Source of the DNA: Sporolactobacillus terrae DSM 11697
GTDB lineage: Bacteria; Bacillota; Bacilli; Bacillales; Sporolactobacillaceae
Direction: 5' to 3'
DNA length: 64,000 bases
Assembly: GCF_000648615.1 (NCBI RefSeq)
Contig: NZ_JFZC01000039.1
Span: 94,486 to 158,485, forward strand
Below are positions 27,313 through 38,784 of this stretch, piece by piece. The number at the start of each line of letters is the position of its first letter. Positions within the stretch are counted from its first letter, which is position 1. The translations under genes and the position numbers were made by a program. The notes beneath the pieces were generated by a model. It was not told the DNA's origin. It searched no databases and saw only the letters and a list, made by a program, of their open reading frames with translations.

Positions 27313-27579
27313 TCAAGCGTTCAATCCACTTAACTTCTTGGAAAGTCTTGATTTTTCATGAGCTGCTTTGTTTTTATGGATCAAGCCCTTAGATGCTGCT
27401 TTGTCAACTTTTTTCGTAGCAGCAAGAAAAGCGGCTTTTGCGCCTTCAACATCTTTCTCTTCAACTTTTCCATTGAATGATTTAATCGCTGTGCGCATTG
27501 CGGATCTGAACTGAGCATTCTGCTGACGGTTCGCTTCGCTTGTTTTCACACGTTTGATTGCAGATTTAATATTTGGCAT
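27313..27579 (-). CDS. rpsT: 30S ribosomal protein bS20
   Basis: This 88-residue basic protein binds 16S rRNA early in 30S assembly. The start [15 protein letters not shown] is typical, and the C-terminal half has [27 protein letters not shown] lies upstream of ATG 27579; five residues further upstream in frame are not conserved. It is a single-gene unit on the minus strand, divergent from gpr. Confidence 0.96.
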   Translation of the reverse strand: MPNIKSAIKRVKTSEANRQQNAQFRSAMRTAIKSFNGKVEEKDVEGAKAAFLAATKKVDKAASKGLIHKNKAAHEKSRLSKKLSGLNA

Positions 27580-27744
27580 TCGATTCACCTCCAAATCATG
27601 AATTCCCGGTCATCATCCTTACTCCGCCGAAATAAACACGTTCTTATATAAATAAACGATAGGCCAAAAAGACCCTATTCCTGTAAGCAGAGTTCCAATC
27701 TGACAAATTGTATTGTATCAAAGCGTCCCACCTTTTGCAATGAA

Positions 27745-27774
27745 TGAATGAAAAAAGCATAAATGAACATCCTT
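27745..27774 (+). promoter_or_regulatory. Candidate sigma-G/F promoter for gpr
   Basis: TGAATG (27745-27750) is followed after 17 bases by CATCCTT (27768-27774), close to the forespore pattern TGAATA and CATACTA. In B. subtilis gpr is transcribed in the forespore by sigma-F and sigma-G. Confidence 0.45.
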
Positions 27775-27848
27775 TTAAAAGATATGATCTGTTCTGAATG
27801 AATCAACGAAGGCTTGTTGCGCTTATAAATGAGGAAAGGAGTTCGATC

Positions 27849-28928
27849 ATGAGTCACGAATTAGATCTGAAAAAGTATACGGTACGCACGGATTTAGCGA
27901 TCGAAGCCAATGAAAATAAGCCGGAAGTTCCAGGGCTGCATACGGAGCACTTTGATGAAGCCGGCGTTAAAATCACTAAAATGGTGATTGACAGTCAAGC
28001 GGCTGCAGCAATACAAAAAAAAGAAGGATCCTACCTGACTTTTGAAGCAAAGGACTTGCGAACAGGCGATACGGATATTGAGGAACGGGTTGAAAAACTG
28101 TTTGCAAAACACTTTTCTGCCTTTTTAAAAGAACTGACCATTGCCGATGATGCAAGCTGTCTCATCGTCGGACTAGGCAACACGAAGGTGACTCCAGATG
28201 CGCTCGGACCGAGCGTTGTCGAAAATGTGCTGGTCACCAAGCACTTATTTGATCTTCAGCCGGAACACGTGCAGCAAGGGTATCGTCCGGTCAGCGCGAT
28301 TAATCCCGGCGTTATGGGAGTAACCGGAATTGAGACAAGTGATATCATCTTAGGCGTTATTGAGAAGACAAAACCGGACTTTGTGATTGCCATTGATGCA
28401 CTCGCTGCTCGCGCGGTCGATCGGCTAAACACGACGATTCAAATCGCCGACAGCGGGATTCATCCCGGTTCCGGCGTGGGCAATAATCGTAAAGAGCTCA
28501 GTAAAAAAACACTGGGTATTCCGGTTATTGCAATCGGCGTGCCGACTGTTGTCGATGCTGTAACAATTACAAGTGATGCGCTTGATGTGCTGCTGCGCCA
28601 TTTGGAACGTGAAATGACGGATAAAAAACCGTCAAAGGCACTCTCGCCTTCCTGGATGACATTTGGTGAAACCGTCGATTATCGTAAACTTAATTTGCCA
28701 AGCCAAGAGAAACGCGCTGCATTCCTCGGAATGGTAGGAACATTAAGTGAAGCTGAGAAAGCACAATTGATTAAGGAAGCACTTGGTGCAAGCGGATCGC
28801 AGATGATGGTCACACCGAAAGAAGTTGATTTCTTTATTGAGAAGATGGGGAATGTGCTTGCTGAAGGATTGAATGCAGCGCTTCATCATCAGGTGAATCA
28901 AGGAAATGTCGGCCAATATACGCATTAA
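27849..28928 (+). CDS. gpr: Germination protease GPR (spore protease)
   Basis: This 359-residue zymogen degrades small acid-soluble spore proteins during germination. Family features include [10 protein letters not shown] around the self-processing region near residue 15, [51 protein letters not shown] and [17 protein letters not shown] lies seven bases before ATG 27849; an earlier in-frame ATG at 27798 has no such site. In B. subtilis spoIIP follows; here the next gene is yqxA, 72 bases on. Confidence 0.95.
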   Translation: MSHELDLKKYTVRTDLAIEANENKPEVPGLHTEHFDEAGVKITKMVIDSQAAAAIQKKEGSYLTFEAKDLRTGDTDIEERVEKLFAKHFSAFLKELTIADDASCLIVGLGNTKVTPDALGPSVVENVLVTKHLFDLQPEHVQQGYRPVSAINPGVMGVTGIETSDIILGVIEKTKPDFVIAIDALAARAVDRLNTTIQIADSGIHPGSGVGNNRKELSKKTLGIPVIAIGVPTVVDAVTITSDALDVLLRHLEREMTDKKPSKALSPSWMTFGETVDYRKLNLPSQEKRAAFLGMVGTLSEAEKAQLIKEALGASGSQMMVTPKEVDFFIEKMGNVLAEGLNAALHHQVNQGNVGQYTH

Positions 28929-28999
28929 GTCATGAACTCACGACTTGCTGCATAGAATGAAGCAACGAAGCGGGACAAGCCCAAAGGAGCGAGTGCAGG

Positions 29000-29329
29000 A
29001 TGAAACGTATCGTGATCGAATGTCTAATTGTTCTTTCTGTCTTGCTTTTCTGCGTCCTTTACGGAGCAGTCACGGTTCGCGATGCAGCTCAGCCGACTAC
29101 CGCGCAGCCGGCACAAGCAGATACAGGTTTTCATGAACAAAACATTGTCATTCCAGACAGTGAGAAAGCCGCCGCACAAACAGAAACAACCGGTACACGC
29201 AATAACACCGGGATTACATTAAATGAAAATCAAACCGACGCGTCATTGTCCGAACGCGTGCAACGCTTGTTTCTCCTAGGGATCAGTGCCGTCGCCGAGA
29301 CCGTGCAAGGCGTCATCCATGCATTTTAA
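29000..29329 (+). CDS. yqxA: DUF3679 protein YqxA
   Basis: This 109-residue protein has one N-terminal hydrophobic segment (residues 5-24) and a polar, Thr/Gln-rich remainder ending in an amphipathic stretch. The length, topology and position just before lepA match the DUF3679 family (YqxA), found in spore formers next to spoIIP. Function is unknown. AAGGAG lies about ten bases before the ATG. spoIIP itself is missing from this locus. Confidence 0.75.
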   Translation: MKRIVIECLIVLSVLLFCVLYGAVTVRDAAQPTTAQPAQADTGFHEQNIVIPDSEKAAAQTETTGTRNNTGITLNENQTDASLSERVQRLFLLGISAVAETVQGVIHAF

Positions 29330-29405
29330 AAATCCTGTCGGGTGGGTCTATTGGAATAGGTATAATACGGAGAAGCAGTTTCAATGGTATACCGGTGATG
29401 AAGGA

Positions 29406-29449
29406 GAGTGTCTCAAAAGTCAATTGACTTTTAGGACACTCTTTAAAAA
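29406..29449 (+). terminator. Hairpin terminator after yqxA, part of a repeat-like element
   Basis: GAGTGTC and AAAAGTC pair with GACTTTT and ACACTC around AATT, followed by TTT. GTGTCTCAAAAGTC is also present at the terminator near 44367, so it looks like a recurring element end. Confidence 0.65.
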
Positions 29450-29630
29450 ACGTCCATTCCGGGATTAAACGCGCAGATGCAAGACTCCCGCGAAGCGTTC
29501 CCGTTGATCGCAAACCAACGGAGACCCCGTAGGACAAATGCTTGTCCGAGGAAGCTCGCGGTGCGCCCGCGGCAAGCAAGCAACCGAAGCGACAATTCAG
29601 CACCGAAAAGACGCGAGACCGTCATACATG
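29450..29630. repeat. Non-coding dispersed element, copy A
   Basis: A non-coding stretch with GC-rich segments of the type often seen between genes in Bacillales (CCGCGGGCG, ACGGGGTCTC and GCGGGAGTC on the minus strand). Its 29582-29630 end matches copy B at 59084-59132 in the opposite orientation, including 31 identical bases (29582-29612 versus 59102-59132). No transposase or target duplication was recognised. Confidence 0.6.
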
Positions 29631-29644
29631 GCTGGAGATAATAT

Positions 29645-29668
29645 CCGGGCGCTTTTTGCCCGGCTTTT
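29645..29668 (+). terminator. Intrinsic terminator between the repeat and lepA
   Basis: CCGGGC and GCCCGG form a perfect stem with a short loop and a T-run. Confidence 0.75.
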
Positions 29669-29702
29669 CTTATGCCTGAATTTTCGCCTTTTGTGTTCGT
29701 GA

Positions 29703-29731
29703 TTGAAACGGGTCATGACCATTGATATAAT
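29703..29731 (+). promoter_or_regulatory. Sigma-A promoter for lepA
   Basis: TTGAAA (29703-29708), a 17-base spacer and TATAAT (29726-29731), about 40 bases before the lepA start. Confidence 0.8.
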
Positions 29732-29772
29732 CGAAACTAAGTGATGTTTTTTTGGAAGCAGGAGGAACACTA

Positions 29773-31596
29773 ATGTCAGAGAATCAAAAACAGCGCCAGT
29801 CGCGTATCCGCAACTTTTCAATCATTGCTCATATCGACCACGGTAAATCAACACTTGCCGACCGTATTTTGGAGGCGACACAAGCGCTAACCAAGAGAGA
29901 AATGAAAGCACAAGCGCTTGATGCTATGGATCTTGAACGGGAACGCGGCATAACGATTAAATTAAATGCCGTAGAATTAACGTATAAAGCGCCGGATGGC
30001 GAAGAATACATCTTCCATCTCATTGATACACCGGGCCATGTCGACTTTTCTTATGAAGTGTCACGAAGTCTTGCCGCATGCGAAGGTGCACTGCTGGTTG
30101 TTGACGCAGCGCAAGGCGTAGAGGCGCAAACCTTAGCCAATGTGTATCTCGCTTTGGAAAATGATCTCGAAATCATCCCTGTGATTAATAAAATCGACTT
30201 GCCAAGTGCAGATCCGGAGCGTGTAAAACAGGAAATTGAAGACGTCATCGGCCTCGATGCCTCTGATGCTGTGCTTGCTTCGGCAAAAGCGGGTATTGGT
30301 ACCGAAGACATACTCACGCAGATTATTGAAAAGATACCTGCACCATCAGGAGATCCCAATGCACCGCTAAAAGCACTCATTTTTGATTCACTGTATGATG
30401 CTTATCGCGGCGTTATCGTTTATATTCGTGTCATGGAGGGATCGGTTCGCGTCGGCGACACCATTAAAATGATGGCGAATGGAAAAACATTTGAGGTGCT
30501 CGAAGTCGGCGTCGCTACCCCTAAAATCGAAAATCGTGAGGAATTGTCGGTTGGCGATGTGGGGTTCATCACTGCTTCGATCAAATCAGTACATGATACG
30601 CGTGTCGGCGATACGGTGACCAATGCGGACAGGCCTGCGGACCAGCCGCTGCCCGGCTATCGGAAAATGAATCCGATGGTGTACTGCGGACTCTATCCGA
30701 TTGATACTGCGCGCTATGACGATTTGCGCGAGGCGCTCGGAAGACTGGAACTGAACGATTCTTCGCTACAGTATGAACCCGAAACCTCAGAAGCGCTGGG
30801 ATTCGGGTTCCGATGTGGATTTTTGGGACTGCTTCACATGGATATCGTTCAAGAACGGCTGGAACGTGAATTTAACATTGATCTGATCGCAACCGCGCCA
30901 AGTGTTATTTACAAGGTAAAGTTGAATGACGGGTCAAGTGTGCGGGTTGGCAACCCATCCGAAATGCCGGAGCGCAAGTTCATTCAAGAGATTGAAGAAC
31001 CGTATGTGAAGGCCACCGTTATGACACCAAATGACTATGTCGGTGCTGTCATGGAATTATGCCAGCGCAAACGCGGCGAATTTAAAACCATGGAATACTT
31101 AGATGCGAATCGAACGAATGTGATCTATGATCTGCCGCTGTCGGAGATCATGTACGACTTTTTTGATATTTTGAAATCAAGTACAAAAGGCTATGCGTCA
31201 CTCGATTACGAGATGGACGGCTACCGGTCAAGCGATTTGGTCAAAATGGACATTTTGTTGAATGGCGAAAAAGTGGACGCACTTTCCGTTATCGTTCATC
31301 AGGAGTTCGCTTATGAACGCGGCAAAGCAATCGTAGAAAAATTGAAACAATTGATTCCGCGGCAACAATTCGAAGTCCCGATTCAGGCAGCAATCGGACA
31401 GAAGATCATTTCGCGTTCAACGATCAAAGCACTTCGAAAAAATGTCTTAGCGAAATGCTATGGCGGCGACGTCTCACGGAAACGAAAATTGCTAGAAAAG
31501 CAAAAAGAGGGAAAGAAACGGATGAAAGCGGTCGGTAGTGTTGAAGTCCCGCAAGAAGCATTCATGGCCGTCTTCAAGATGAGTCATGACGATTAA
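29773..31596 (+). CDS. lepA: Elongation factor 4 (LepA)
   Basis: This 607-residue translational GTPase acts in ribosome assembly or back-translocation. The G domain has [17 protein letters not shown] and [10 protein letters not shown]; switch I holds RGITIK. EF-G-like domains follow, and the unique C-terminal domain ends with [30 protein letters not shown] sequence and KRMK. AGGAGG lies eight bases before ATG 29773. It overlaps hemW by 11 bases. Confidence 0.97.
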   Translation: MSENQKQRQSRIRNFSIIAHIDHGKSTLADRILEATQALTKREMKAQALDAMDLERERGITIKLNAVELTYKAPDGEEYIFHLIDTPGHVDFSYEVSRSLAACEGALLVVDAAQGVEAQTLANVYLALENDLEIIPVINKIDLPSADPERVKQEIEDVIGLDASDAVLASAKAGIGTEDILTQIIEKIPAPSGDPNAPLKALIFDSLYDAYRGVIVYIRVMEGSVRVGDTIKMMANGKTFEVLEVGVATPKIENREELSVGDVGFITASIKSVHDTRVGDTVTNADRPADQPLPGYRKMNPMVYCGLYPIDTARYDDLREALGRLELNDSSLQYEPETSEALGFGFRCGFLGLLHMDIVQERLEREFNIDLIATAPSVIYKVKLNDGSSVRVGNPSEMPERKFIQEIEEPYVKATVMTPNDYVGAVMELCQRKRGEFKTMEYLDANRTNVIYDLPLSEIMYDFFDILKSSTKGYASLDYEMDGYRSSDLVKMDILLNGEKVDALSVIVHQEFAYERGKAIVEKLKQLIPRQQFEVPIQAAIGQKIISRSTIKALRKNVLAKCYGGDVSRKRKLLEKQKEGKKRMKAVGSVEVPQEAFMAVFKMSHDD

Positions 31597-32731
31597 TCCA
31601 GCCAAGGTTCGCGGCGCTTACATCCATATTCCTTTTTGCGACCATATTTGCTATTACTGTGACTTTAATAAAGTGTTCATGAAAAATCAGCCGGTCGACG
31701 ACTACCTTGATGCTTTGGCACAAGAAATGAGTCATTATGCAGAATTTGGACTTCCGCAAACAATCTATATTGGCGGCGGAACACCAACAGCACTGAATGA
31801 ACGTCAATTCGAGCGGCTGTTCCAAACCGTCCGGAAGTATTTGTTTCATCCTGCGGTTAAAGAATTTACTGTCGAAGCGAATCCGGAAAATCTTAATGAA
31901 GCTAAGCTTGAGATCATGAAGCGCTACGGGGTTACGCGTCTCAGTATCGGCGTTCAGACTTTTGATGACCAGTTGCTGAAAACGATTGGACGGGCGCACC
32001 AGTCAGATGATGCGGAACGTGCGGTTCGGCTAGCTCAGCGTCACGGGTTTGATAACATAACGGTCGACTTGATGTTTGCACTTCCGGGTCAGACGGAATC
32101 GAGCCTTCATGATTCAATGGAGCGAGCTTTACGTTTGGGTACGCCGCACATCTCCATTTATTCGCTGCAGCTTGAGCCGAAAACGATTTTTTATAACCGC
32201 ATGAAGAGCGGGAGTCTGCGGCTGCCTGGCGAGGATATAGAAGCAGATATGTACGGTCAAATTATTTTGGAACTGGGGCGTTACGGCCTTCATCATTACG
32301 AAATCAGCAACTTTGCAAAGCCGGGATTTGAGGGGATCCATAATTCATTATATTGGCAAAATGAAGAGTATTATGGGATGGGTGCCGGCGCGCATGGCTA
32401 CGTCAATGGAATGCGCTATGCCAATGCCGGCCCGATAAAAAAATATATTGACAGTGTTCGAAAAAATGGTCATTCACGACGTTCGGAGCATGCAGTAACT
32501 TTTGAAGAAAAAATGGAAGAAGAAATGTTTCTTGGACTGAGACTGATGAAAGGAGTCAGCATTGACCATTTTAACGATAAATTTGGTCGCCCAATCGAAA
32601 CGGTATACGGCGATGCGATCGAACGACTGAAGAAGAAAGGACTACTTGCTGAACATGATGGTCGGCTGGCGATGACACAAAGAGGAATCTTTCTAGGCAA
32701 CGATGTCTTTGGGGCATTCTTAATGTCTTGA
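31586..32731 (+). CDS. hemW: Heme chaperone HemW (radical SAM, HemN-like)
   Basis: This 381-residue radical SAM protein has the 4Fe-4S motif [13 protein letters not shown] (CxxxCxxC), [29 protein letters not shown] and a C-terminal HemN_C domain. Proteins of this type are heme chaperones rather than true coproporphyrinogen dehydrogenases. The start at 31586 lies inside the end of lepA and has only a weak ribosome site. It is the last gene before the hrcA promoter. Confidence 0.92.
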   Translation: MTINPAKVRGAYIHIPFCDHICYYCDFNKVFMKNQPVDDYLDALAQEMSHYAEFGLPQTIYIGGGTPTALNERQFERLFQTVRKYLFHPAVKEFTVEANPENLNEAKLEIMKRYGVTRLSIGVQTFDDQLLKTIGRAHQSDDAERAVRLAQRHGFDNITVDLMFALPGQTESSLHDSMERALRLGTPHISIYSLQLEPKTIFYNRMKSGSLRLPGEDIEADMYGQIILELGRYGLHHYEISNFAKPGFEGIHNSLYWQNEEYYGMGAGAHGYVNGMRYANAGPIKKYIDSVRKNGHSRRSEHAVTFEEKMEEEMFLGLRLMKGVSIDHFNDKFGRPIETVYGDAIERLKKKGLLAEHDGRLAMTQRGIFLGNDVFGAFLMS

Positions 32732-32752
32732 AGAAAGAATGTCCGAAAAGAT

Positions 32753-32781
32753 TTGACAAACTGGAATGAAGTTGGTAAATT
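32753..32781 (+). promoter_or_regulatory. Sigma-A promoter of the hrcA operon
   Basis: TTGACA (32753-32758), a 17-base spacer and TAAATT (32776-32781), immediately upstream of CIRCE. Confidence 0.75.
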
Positions 32782-32792
32782 TTAATGTAGAA

Positions 32793-32819
32793 TTAGCACT
32801 CGGATAGATCGAGTGCTAA
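32793..32819. promoter_or_regulatory. CIRCE operator (HrcA binding site)
   Basis: TTAGCACTC, nine bases, GAGTGCTAA: a perfect CIRCE inverted repeat. HrcA binds it and represses the dnaK operon until heat shock. Confidence 0.98.
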
Positions 32820-32836
32820 CAGAGGTGATCAACAAG

Positions 32837-33853
32837 ATGTTAACTGATCGTCAATTGTTTTTGTTGCAGCTTTTAGTTAATGACTATGTTGTCTCTGCCG
32901 AGCCAGTTGGTTCACGGTCGATTGCAAAACGGGACGATGTTCATTTTAGTCCGGCGACGATCAGAAACGAACTCGCAGATCTGGAAGAAATGGGTTTTCT
33001 TGAGAAAACACATCTTTCTTCCGGAAGAGTACCCTCAGAAAAGGGCTACCGTTTTTATGTCGATCATTTGCTCTCTCCGGTTCTGCTTTCTGAAGATGAG
33101 GTTGGAAACATTCGACATGCCTATCGGAAGAAGTTTTCTGAGAAGGAAGAATTGATTCGCGTCACAGCGCAAGTTCTTTCTGAATTCACAAACTACACAG
33201 CGATTATGCTTGGTCCTGAATTGATGGACATGCGATTGAAACACATCCAAATGGTTAAGCTGAATCAGACGCAAGGGGTTCTGATCATTGTAACCGATAC
33301 AGGGCATGTGGAAAACAAGATGGTTACTTTTCCTAAATCGATTCGAGCAGAGGACATTGAAAAAATTATTAATATCTTAAATGACAAGCTTGAAAACGTT
33401 CCGCTCTATCAGCTTCAAGCGCGGCTAAACAAGGAAATTTCCAACGTCATGCGTCTCCACATTCGTGATTACAATCGTGTGATGAACATGTTGCAGGAAA
33501 GTTTGACCATGGACGATCCGGAACAAATTTTCTGCAGCGGCAAGAACAATATTCTTGCACAACCTGAATTTCAAGATGTCAAGAAGATTATTTCTTTGCT
33601 TAATGTCCTTGAGGGAAAAGAAATCGTTCACGAGATCATGAGTATGCCGGCCACCGGTTTGCATATTCGTATCGGCCGCGAGAACAAATTAAATGGTATT
33701 GAAGATTGCAGCCTGATCACAACGACCTATTCAATGGGCGGGGAGCATCTCGGAACAGTTGCAGTAATCGGCCCAAAACGGATGGCTTATCCGCGTGTGG
33801 TGACCTTAATTGACACGGTCTCCAAAATCTTAACCGAAAACTTAACCAAATAA
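32837..33853 (+). CDS. hrcA: Heat-inducible transcription repressor HrcA
   Basis: This 338-residue repressor binds CIRCE and needs GroEL for activity. The N-terminal winged helix shows VVSAEPVGSRSI and SPATIRNELADLEEMGFL, followed by KTHLSSGRVPSEKGYRFYVD; a GAF-like domain and GGEHLGTVAVIGPKRMAYPRV lie toward the C-terminus. The ATG at 32837 follows AGAGGTGATC. It is the first gene of the hrcA-grpE-dnaK-dnaJ operon and is autoregulated through the CIRCE 17 bases upstream. Confidence 0.97.
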   Translation: MLTDRQLFLLQLLVNDYVVSAEPVGSRSIAKRDDVHFSPATIRNELADLEEMGFLEKTHLSSGRVPSEKGYRFYVDHLLSPVLLSEDEVGNIRHAYRKKFSEKEELIRVTAQVLSEFTNYTAIMLGPELMDMRLKHIQMVKLNQTQGVLIIVTDTGHVENKMVTFPKSIRAEDIEKIINILNDKLENVPLYQLQARLNKEISNVMRLHIRDYNRVMNMLQESLTMDDPEQIFCSGKNNILAQPEFQDVKKIISLLNVLEGKEIVHEIMSMPATGLHIRIGRENKLNGIEDCSLITTTYSMGGEHLGTVAVIGPKRMAYPRVVTLIDTVSKILTENLTK

Positions 33854-33894
33854 GAGCCTGATCGCGCTCTTTCTATATTTTAGGAGGTGAGCCT

Positions 33895-34518
33895 ATGACA
33901 GAACAGGCAAACAAAGATTCACAGAAAATCAATGAAGAAGTTGAAATGGAAACAGACCCACAAACTCAGGCTGCAGAGCCGGGTGAGGGTGCAGAGGAAG
34001 ATCGTGCACCGGATCAAAATGATGATCAGCGTGACCGTGAGGTGCTTGTTAAGAAGATTGCTGAGCAAACGGCTGAAATCGAAGCGCTTAAGAAGAAAAA
34101 TGATGAGTTGAATAGTCGCATGCTGAGAACGCAGGCGGACTTTGATAACTTTAGAAAGCGCACGAACAAAGAAAAGACAGATTCTCGCAAATTCCGTGCT
34201 CAAGATCTTGTCTCCGATATGCTTGAGATTCTCGATAATTTTCAACGTGCGCTTGCCGTTGAAACGACATCCGAAGACGGACAATCCTTAAAAAAGGGTA
34301 TGGAAATGGTTTTGTCGAAGCTTGAAGATGCGCTAAAAAAAGAAGGCGTAGAAGAAATTCCGTCTCTGAATCAGCCATTCGATCCGAATGTTCACCAAGC
34401 AGTGATGCAGGAAGAGAGTGCAGAGCATGAATCAGGGACCGTGATCCAAGTACTTCAAGCGGGTTATACATTAAACGGACGAGTAATTCGCCCGGCAATG
34501 GTGAAAGTCAGCGCCTAA
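33895..34518 (+). CDS. grpE: Nucleotide exchange factor GrpE
   Basis: This 207-residue co-chaperone drives ADP release from DnaK. An acidic, disordered N-terminus precedes a long coiled coil (about residues 50-100) with RTQADFDNFRKRTNKEK, and the C-terminal beta domain ends in QAGYTLNGRVIRPAMVKVS. AGGAGGTG lies before the ATG. It is 41 bases after hrcA and 49 bases before dnaK. Confidence 0.96.
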   Translation: MTEQANKDSQKINEEVEMETDPQTQAAEPGEGAEEDRAPDQNDDQRDREVLVKKIAEQTAEIEALKKKNDELNSRMLRTQADFDNFRKRTNKEKTDSRKFRAQDLVSDMLEILDNFQRALAVETTSEDGQSLKKGMEMVLSKLEDALKKEGVEEIPSLNQPFDPNVHQAVMQEESAEHESGTVIQVLQAGYTLNGRVIRPAMVKVSA

Positions 34519-34555
34519 AATCTAGACGTTCAAACTTAATGTTTTTTAATATTAG

Positions 34556-36427
<1,872 letters not shown>

Positions 36428-36515
36428 TCTGCAGCTTCTTATTTTGTCGCCTTTTACCTTGATCGGCATATTCTAAAAAAGAATCGACCTGATCTGTCGA
36501 TGAAAGCGTGTAATT

Positions 36516-36562
36516 CAAGAAAGTCGAAGTCGGACGCGGGTTCTGGCTTTGGCTTTTTCTTG
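36516..36562 (+). terminator. Terminator-like hairpin between dnaK and dnaJ
   Basis: CAAGAAAGTCGAAGTC pairs with GGCTTTGGCTTTTTCTTG through Watson-Crick and G-U pairs. It may lower dnaJ relative to dnaK or protect the mRNA 3' end. Confidence 0.65.
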
Positions 36563-36589
36563 CTTAAACAGGGATACGAATGATATGAT
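36560..36589 (+). promoter_or_regulatory. Candidate internal promoter for dnaJ
   Basis: TTGCTT (36560-36565), an 18-base spacer and TATGAT (36584-36589), just after the hairpin and 35 bases before dnaJ. Confidence 0.45.
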
Positions 36590-36623
36590 TAATTTTATGT
36601 GAAATCATTTCGGGAGTGATTTG

Positions 36624-37760
36624 ATGAGTAAACGGGATTATTACGAAATCCTCGGCGTCAGCAAAGATGCATCTAAGGATGAGATTAAAAAAGCATTTCG
36701 AAAATTAGCGCGTAAATACCATCCCGATGTCAATAAAGATCCGGGTGCACCGGAAAAATTCAAGGAAGCTACCAAGGCTTATGAAATATTAAGCGATCCG
36801 CAAAAGCGTGCGCAATATGATCAATTTGGTGAAGCAGATCCAAATCAAGGCGGATTTGGCGGCGGTTTCGGAGGTCAAGGATTTGGTGGTGCTGATTTCG
36901 GTTTCGGCGATATTTTTGATCAGATCTTTAATGGCGGCTCAAGACGGCGTGATCCAAATGCGCCGCGCCAAGGCGCAGATCTTCAATACGAAATGTCGCT
37001 GACCTTTGAAGAAGCAGCGTTTGGGAAAACGACGAACATCCGCATTCCTAAAGAGGAAACCTGTACAACTTGCCACGGTTCAGGTGCAAAACCGGGAACA
37101 AAACCGGAACAATGTGCCCACTGTCATGGTACAGGACAGTTGAATCAGGAGCAGAATACGCCGTTTGGTCGGGTTGTGAACCGGCGCGTCTGCCCATACT
37201 GCAAAGGTACGGGTAAATCAATTAAGCATCCGTGCAGTACGTGCGCGGGTACCGGCAAAATGAAGGTGAACAAAAAGATTGAAGTCAAAGTTCCGGCAGG
37301 CATTGATGACGGGCAGCAAATTCGTTTGTCCGGTCAAGGTGAATCAGGAGTAAACGGCGGACCTTCAGGAGATCTCTACATTGTATTTGCGGTTAGGCCG
37401 CATAAATATTACCAGAGATCCGGTGATGATGTGTTGCTCGATGTTCCAGTGTCCTTTGCACAGGTTGCGCTGGGCGATGAAATCGAAGTACCAACCCTTC
37501 ATGGTAAAGTGAAACTTAAAATCCCTGCCGGTACACAGACAGGCACAAAATTCCGCCTCAGAGGAAAAGGAATTAAAAATGTTCGCGGTTATGGACAAGG
37601 CGATGAACGGGTAACCGTAAAAGTTGTGACACCGAAACATATATCTGAGGAACAAAAGAGTTTGTTTAAGAAACTGTCGGCACTTGACGGTAACGAAGTC
37701 GACGATAGCGATGCAAGTTTTTTTGATAAAATGAAGAAAAAAGTATTTAAGGGCGACTAA
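36624..37760 (+). CDS. dnaJ: Chaperone DnaJ (Hsp40)
   Basis: This 378-residue co-chaperone stimulates DnaK. The J domain carries HPD in [11 protein letters not shown]; a Gly/Phe-rich linker follows (residues 75-105). Four zinc repeats are visible: [24 protein letters not shown] and CSTCAGTG. The C-terminal domain is complete. ATG 36624 is seven bases after GGGAG. prmA, rsmE and mtaB follow in the same direction. Confidence 0.97.
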   Translation: MSKRDYYEILGVSKDASKDEIKKAFRKLARKYHPDVNKDPGAPEKFKEATKAYEILSDPQKRAQYDQFGEADPNQGGFGGGFGGQGFGGADFGFGDIFDQIFNGGSRRRDPNAPRQGADLQYEMSLTFEEAAFGKTTNIRIPKEETCTTCHGSGAKPGTKPEQCAHCHGTGQLNQEQNTPFGRVVNRRVCPYCKGTGKSIKHPCSTCAGTGKMKVNKKIEVKVPAGIDDGQQIRLSGQGESGVNGGPSGDLYIVFAVRPHKYYQRSGDDVLLDVPVSFAQVALGDEIEVPTLHGKVKLKIPAGTQTGTKFRLRGKGIKNVRGYGQGDERVTVKVVTPKHISEEQKSLFKKLSALDGNEVDDSDASFFDKMKKKVFKGD

Positions 37761-37844
37761 TGCCTGTTTCTTTTCTCTGAATACAATAGCTTGATATCGG
37801 CTGCATTTTTCAACTTTTTATTAAGGAGCGATTCCACAAACGCG

Positions 37845-38783
37845 ATGAGATGGTCGGAAATTTGTATTCATACAACTGAGGAAGCGATCGAATCGGTCAC
37901 GAATATACTCTATGAGGCGGGCGCAGGCGGTGTTGTTATTGAAGACTCCCAAGATCTGCGGCAGCTTGCTGGATCAGATTCAAGGTATTCACTAGATCCG
38001 GCCGATTACCCGATTGACGGGGTAAATGTTAAAGCATATCTGCCGATAAACAGTTTTCTCGGTGAAACGGTTGAAGAAATCAAACAATCGCTGAACAATT
38101 TAGTGTTGTATGATATTGACTTGGGGGACGGACAGGTTACACTCAGTGAGCACAATGAAGAAGAATGGGCAACCGCATGGAAAAAATATTATAAACCGGT
38201 GGAAGTCGGCCGCTGGTTCTACATTTCGCCGACGTGGGAAAGCTTCGAGCCGAGGAATTCGGAGCGACAGGTCATTGAGCTTGATCCAGGGATGGCTTTC
38301 GGTACCGGGACACACCCGACCACTGTGCTATGCATTGAGGCACTTGAGAAGTATCTGCCTAACCAAGCAAGCGTTCTCGACGTCGGCACCGGCACCGGCG
38401 TACTGTCCATTGCGGCAGCAAAATTAGGGGCAGACGAGGTCATGGCTGTAGATCTTGATGCTGTAGCTGTACAGTCGGCCAAGCTCAATGTCAAGCTGAA
38501 CCATGTTCAAGATGTCGTCAAGGTACGCCAAAACAATCTATCGGATCACGTTACAGGAACCTATCAGATTGTTGTTGCCAATTTGCTTGCTGAGTTGGTC
38601 ATTCGTCTTGCCGAGAGCGGCGTTGGTGAGCGTCTGGACGATGGCGGCCGTCTCATTGCATCAGGGATTATTAAACAGAAAAAAGCACAAGTCGTTCAGA
38701 CGCTTTCAAAGAACGGTCTTCGTGTGATTGATTCAATGGAATCCGGCGATTGGGTTGCGTTGATTGCCGAGAAGGCGGAATAA
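37845..38783 (+). CDS. prmA: Ribosomal protein L11 methyltransferase
   Basis: This 312-residue enzyme trimethylates L11. The N-terminal domain starts MRWSEICIHTTEEAIE, and the catalytic domain has EEWATAWKKYYKP, DPGMAFGTGTHPTT, the SAM motif VLDVGTGTGVLSIAA and VVANLLAELV. The only sensible start is ATG 37845, although AAGGAG lies 16 bases upstream, further than usual. It ends one base before the rsmE start. Confidence 0.94.
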   Translation: MRWSEICIHTTEEAIESVTNILYEAGAGGVVIEDSQDLRQLAGSDSRYSLDPADYPIDGVNVKAYLPINSFLGETVEEIKQSLNNLVLYDIDLGDGQVTLSEHNEEEWATAWKKYYKPVEVGRWFYISPTWESFEPRNSERQVIELDPGMAFGTGTHPTTVLCIEALEKYLPNQASVLDVGTGTGVLSIAAAKLGADEVMAVDLDAVAVQSAKLNVKLNHVQDVVKVRQNNLSDHVTGTYQIVVANLLAELVIRLAESGVGERLDDGGRLIASGIIKQKKAQVVQTLSKNGLRVIDSMESGDWVALIAEKAE

Positions 38784-38784
38784 G

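Noticed and set aside
29313..29603. Minus-strand frames of 60-96 codons in the yqxA-lepA gap
   Set aside because: They lie across the non-coding repeat and terminator hairpins; frame openness is due to GC-rich repeat sequence.
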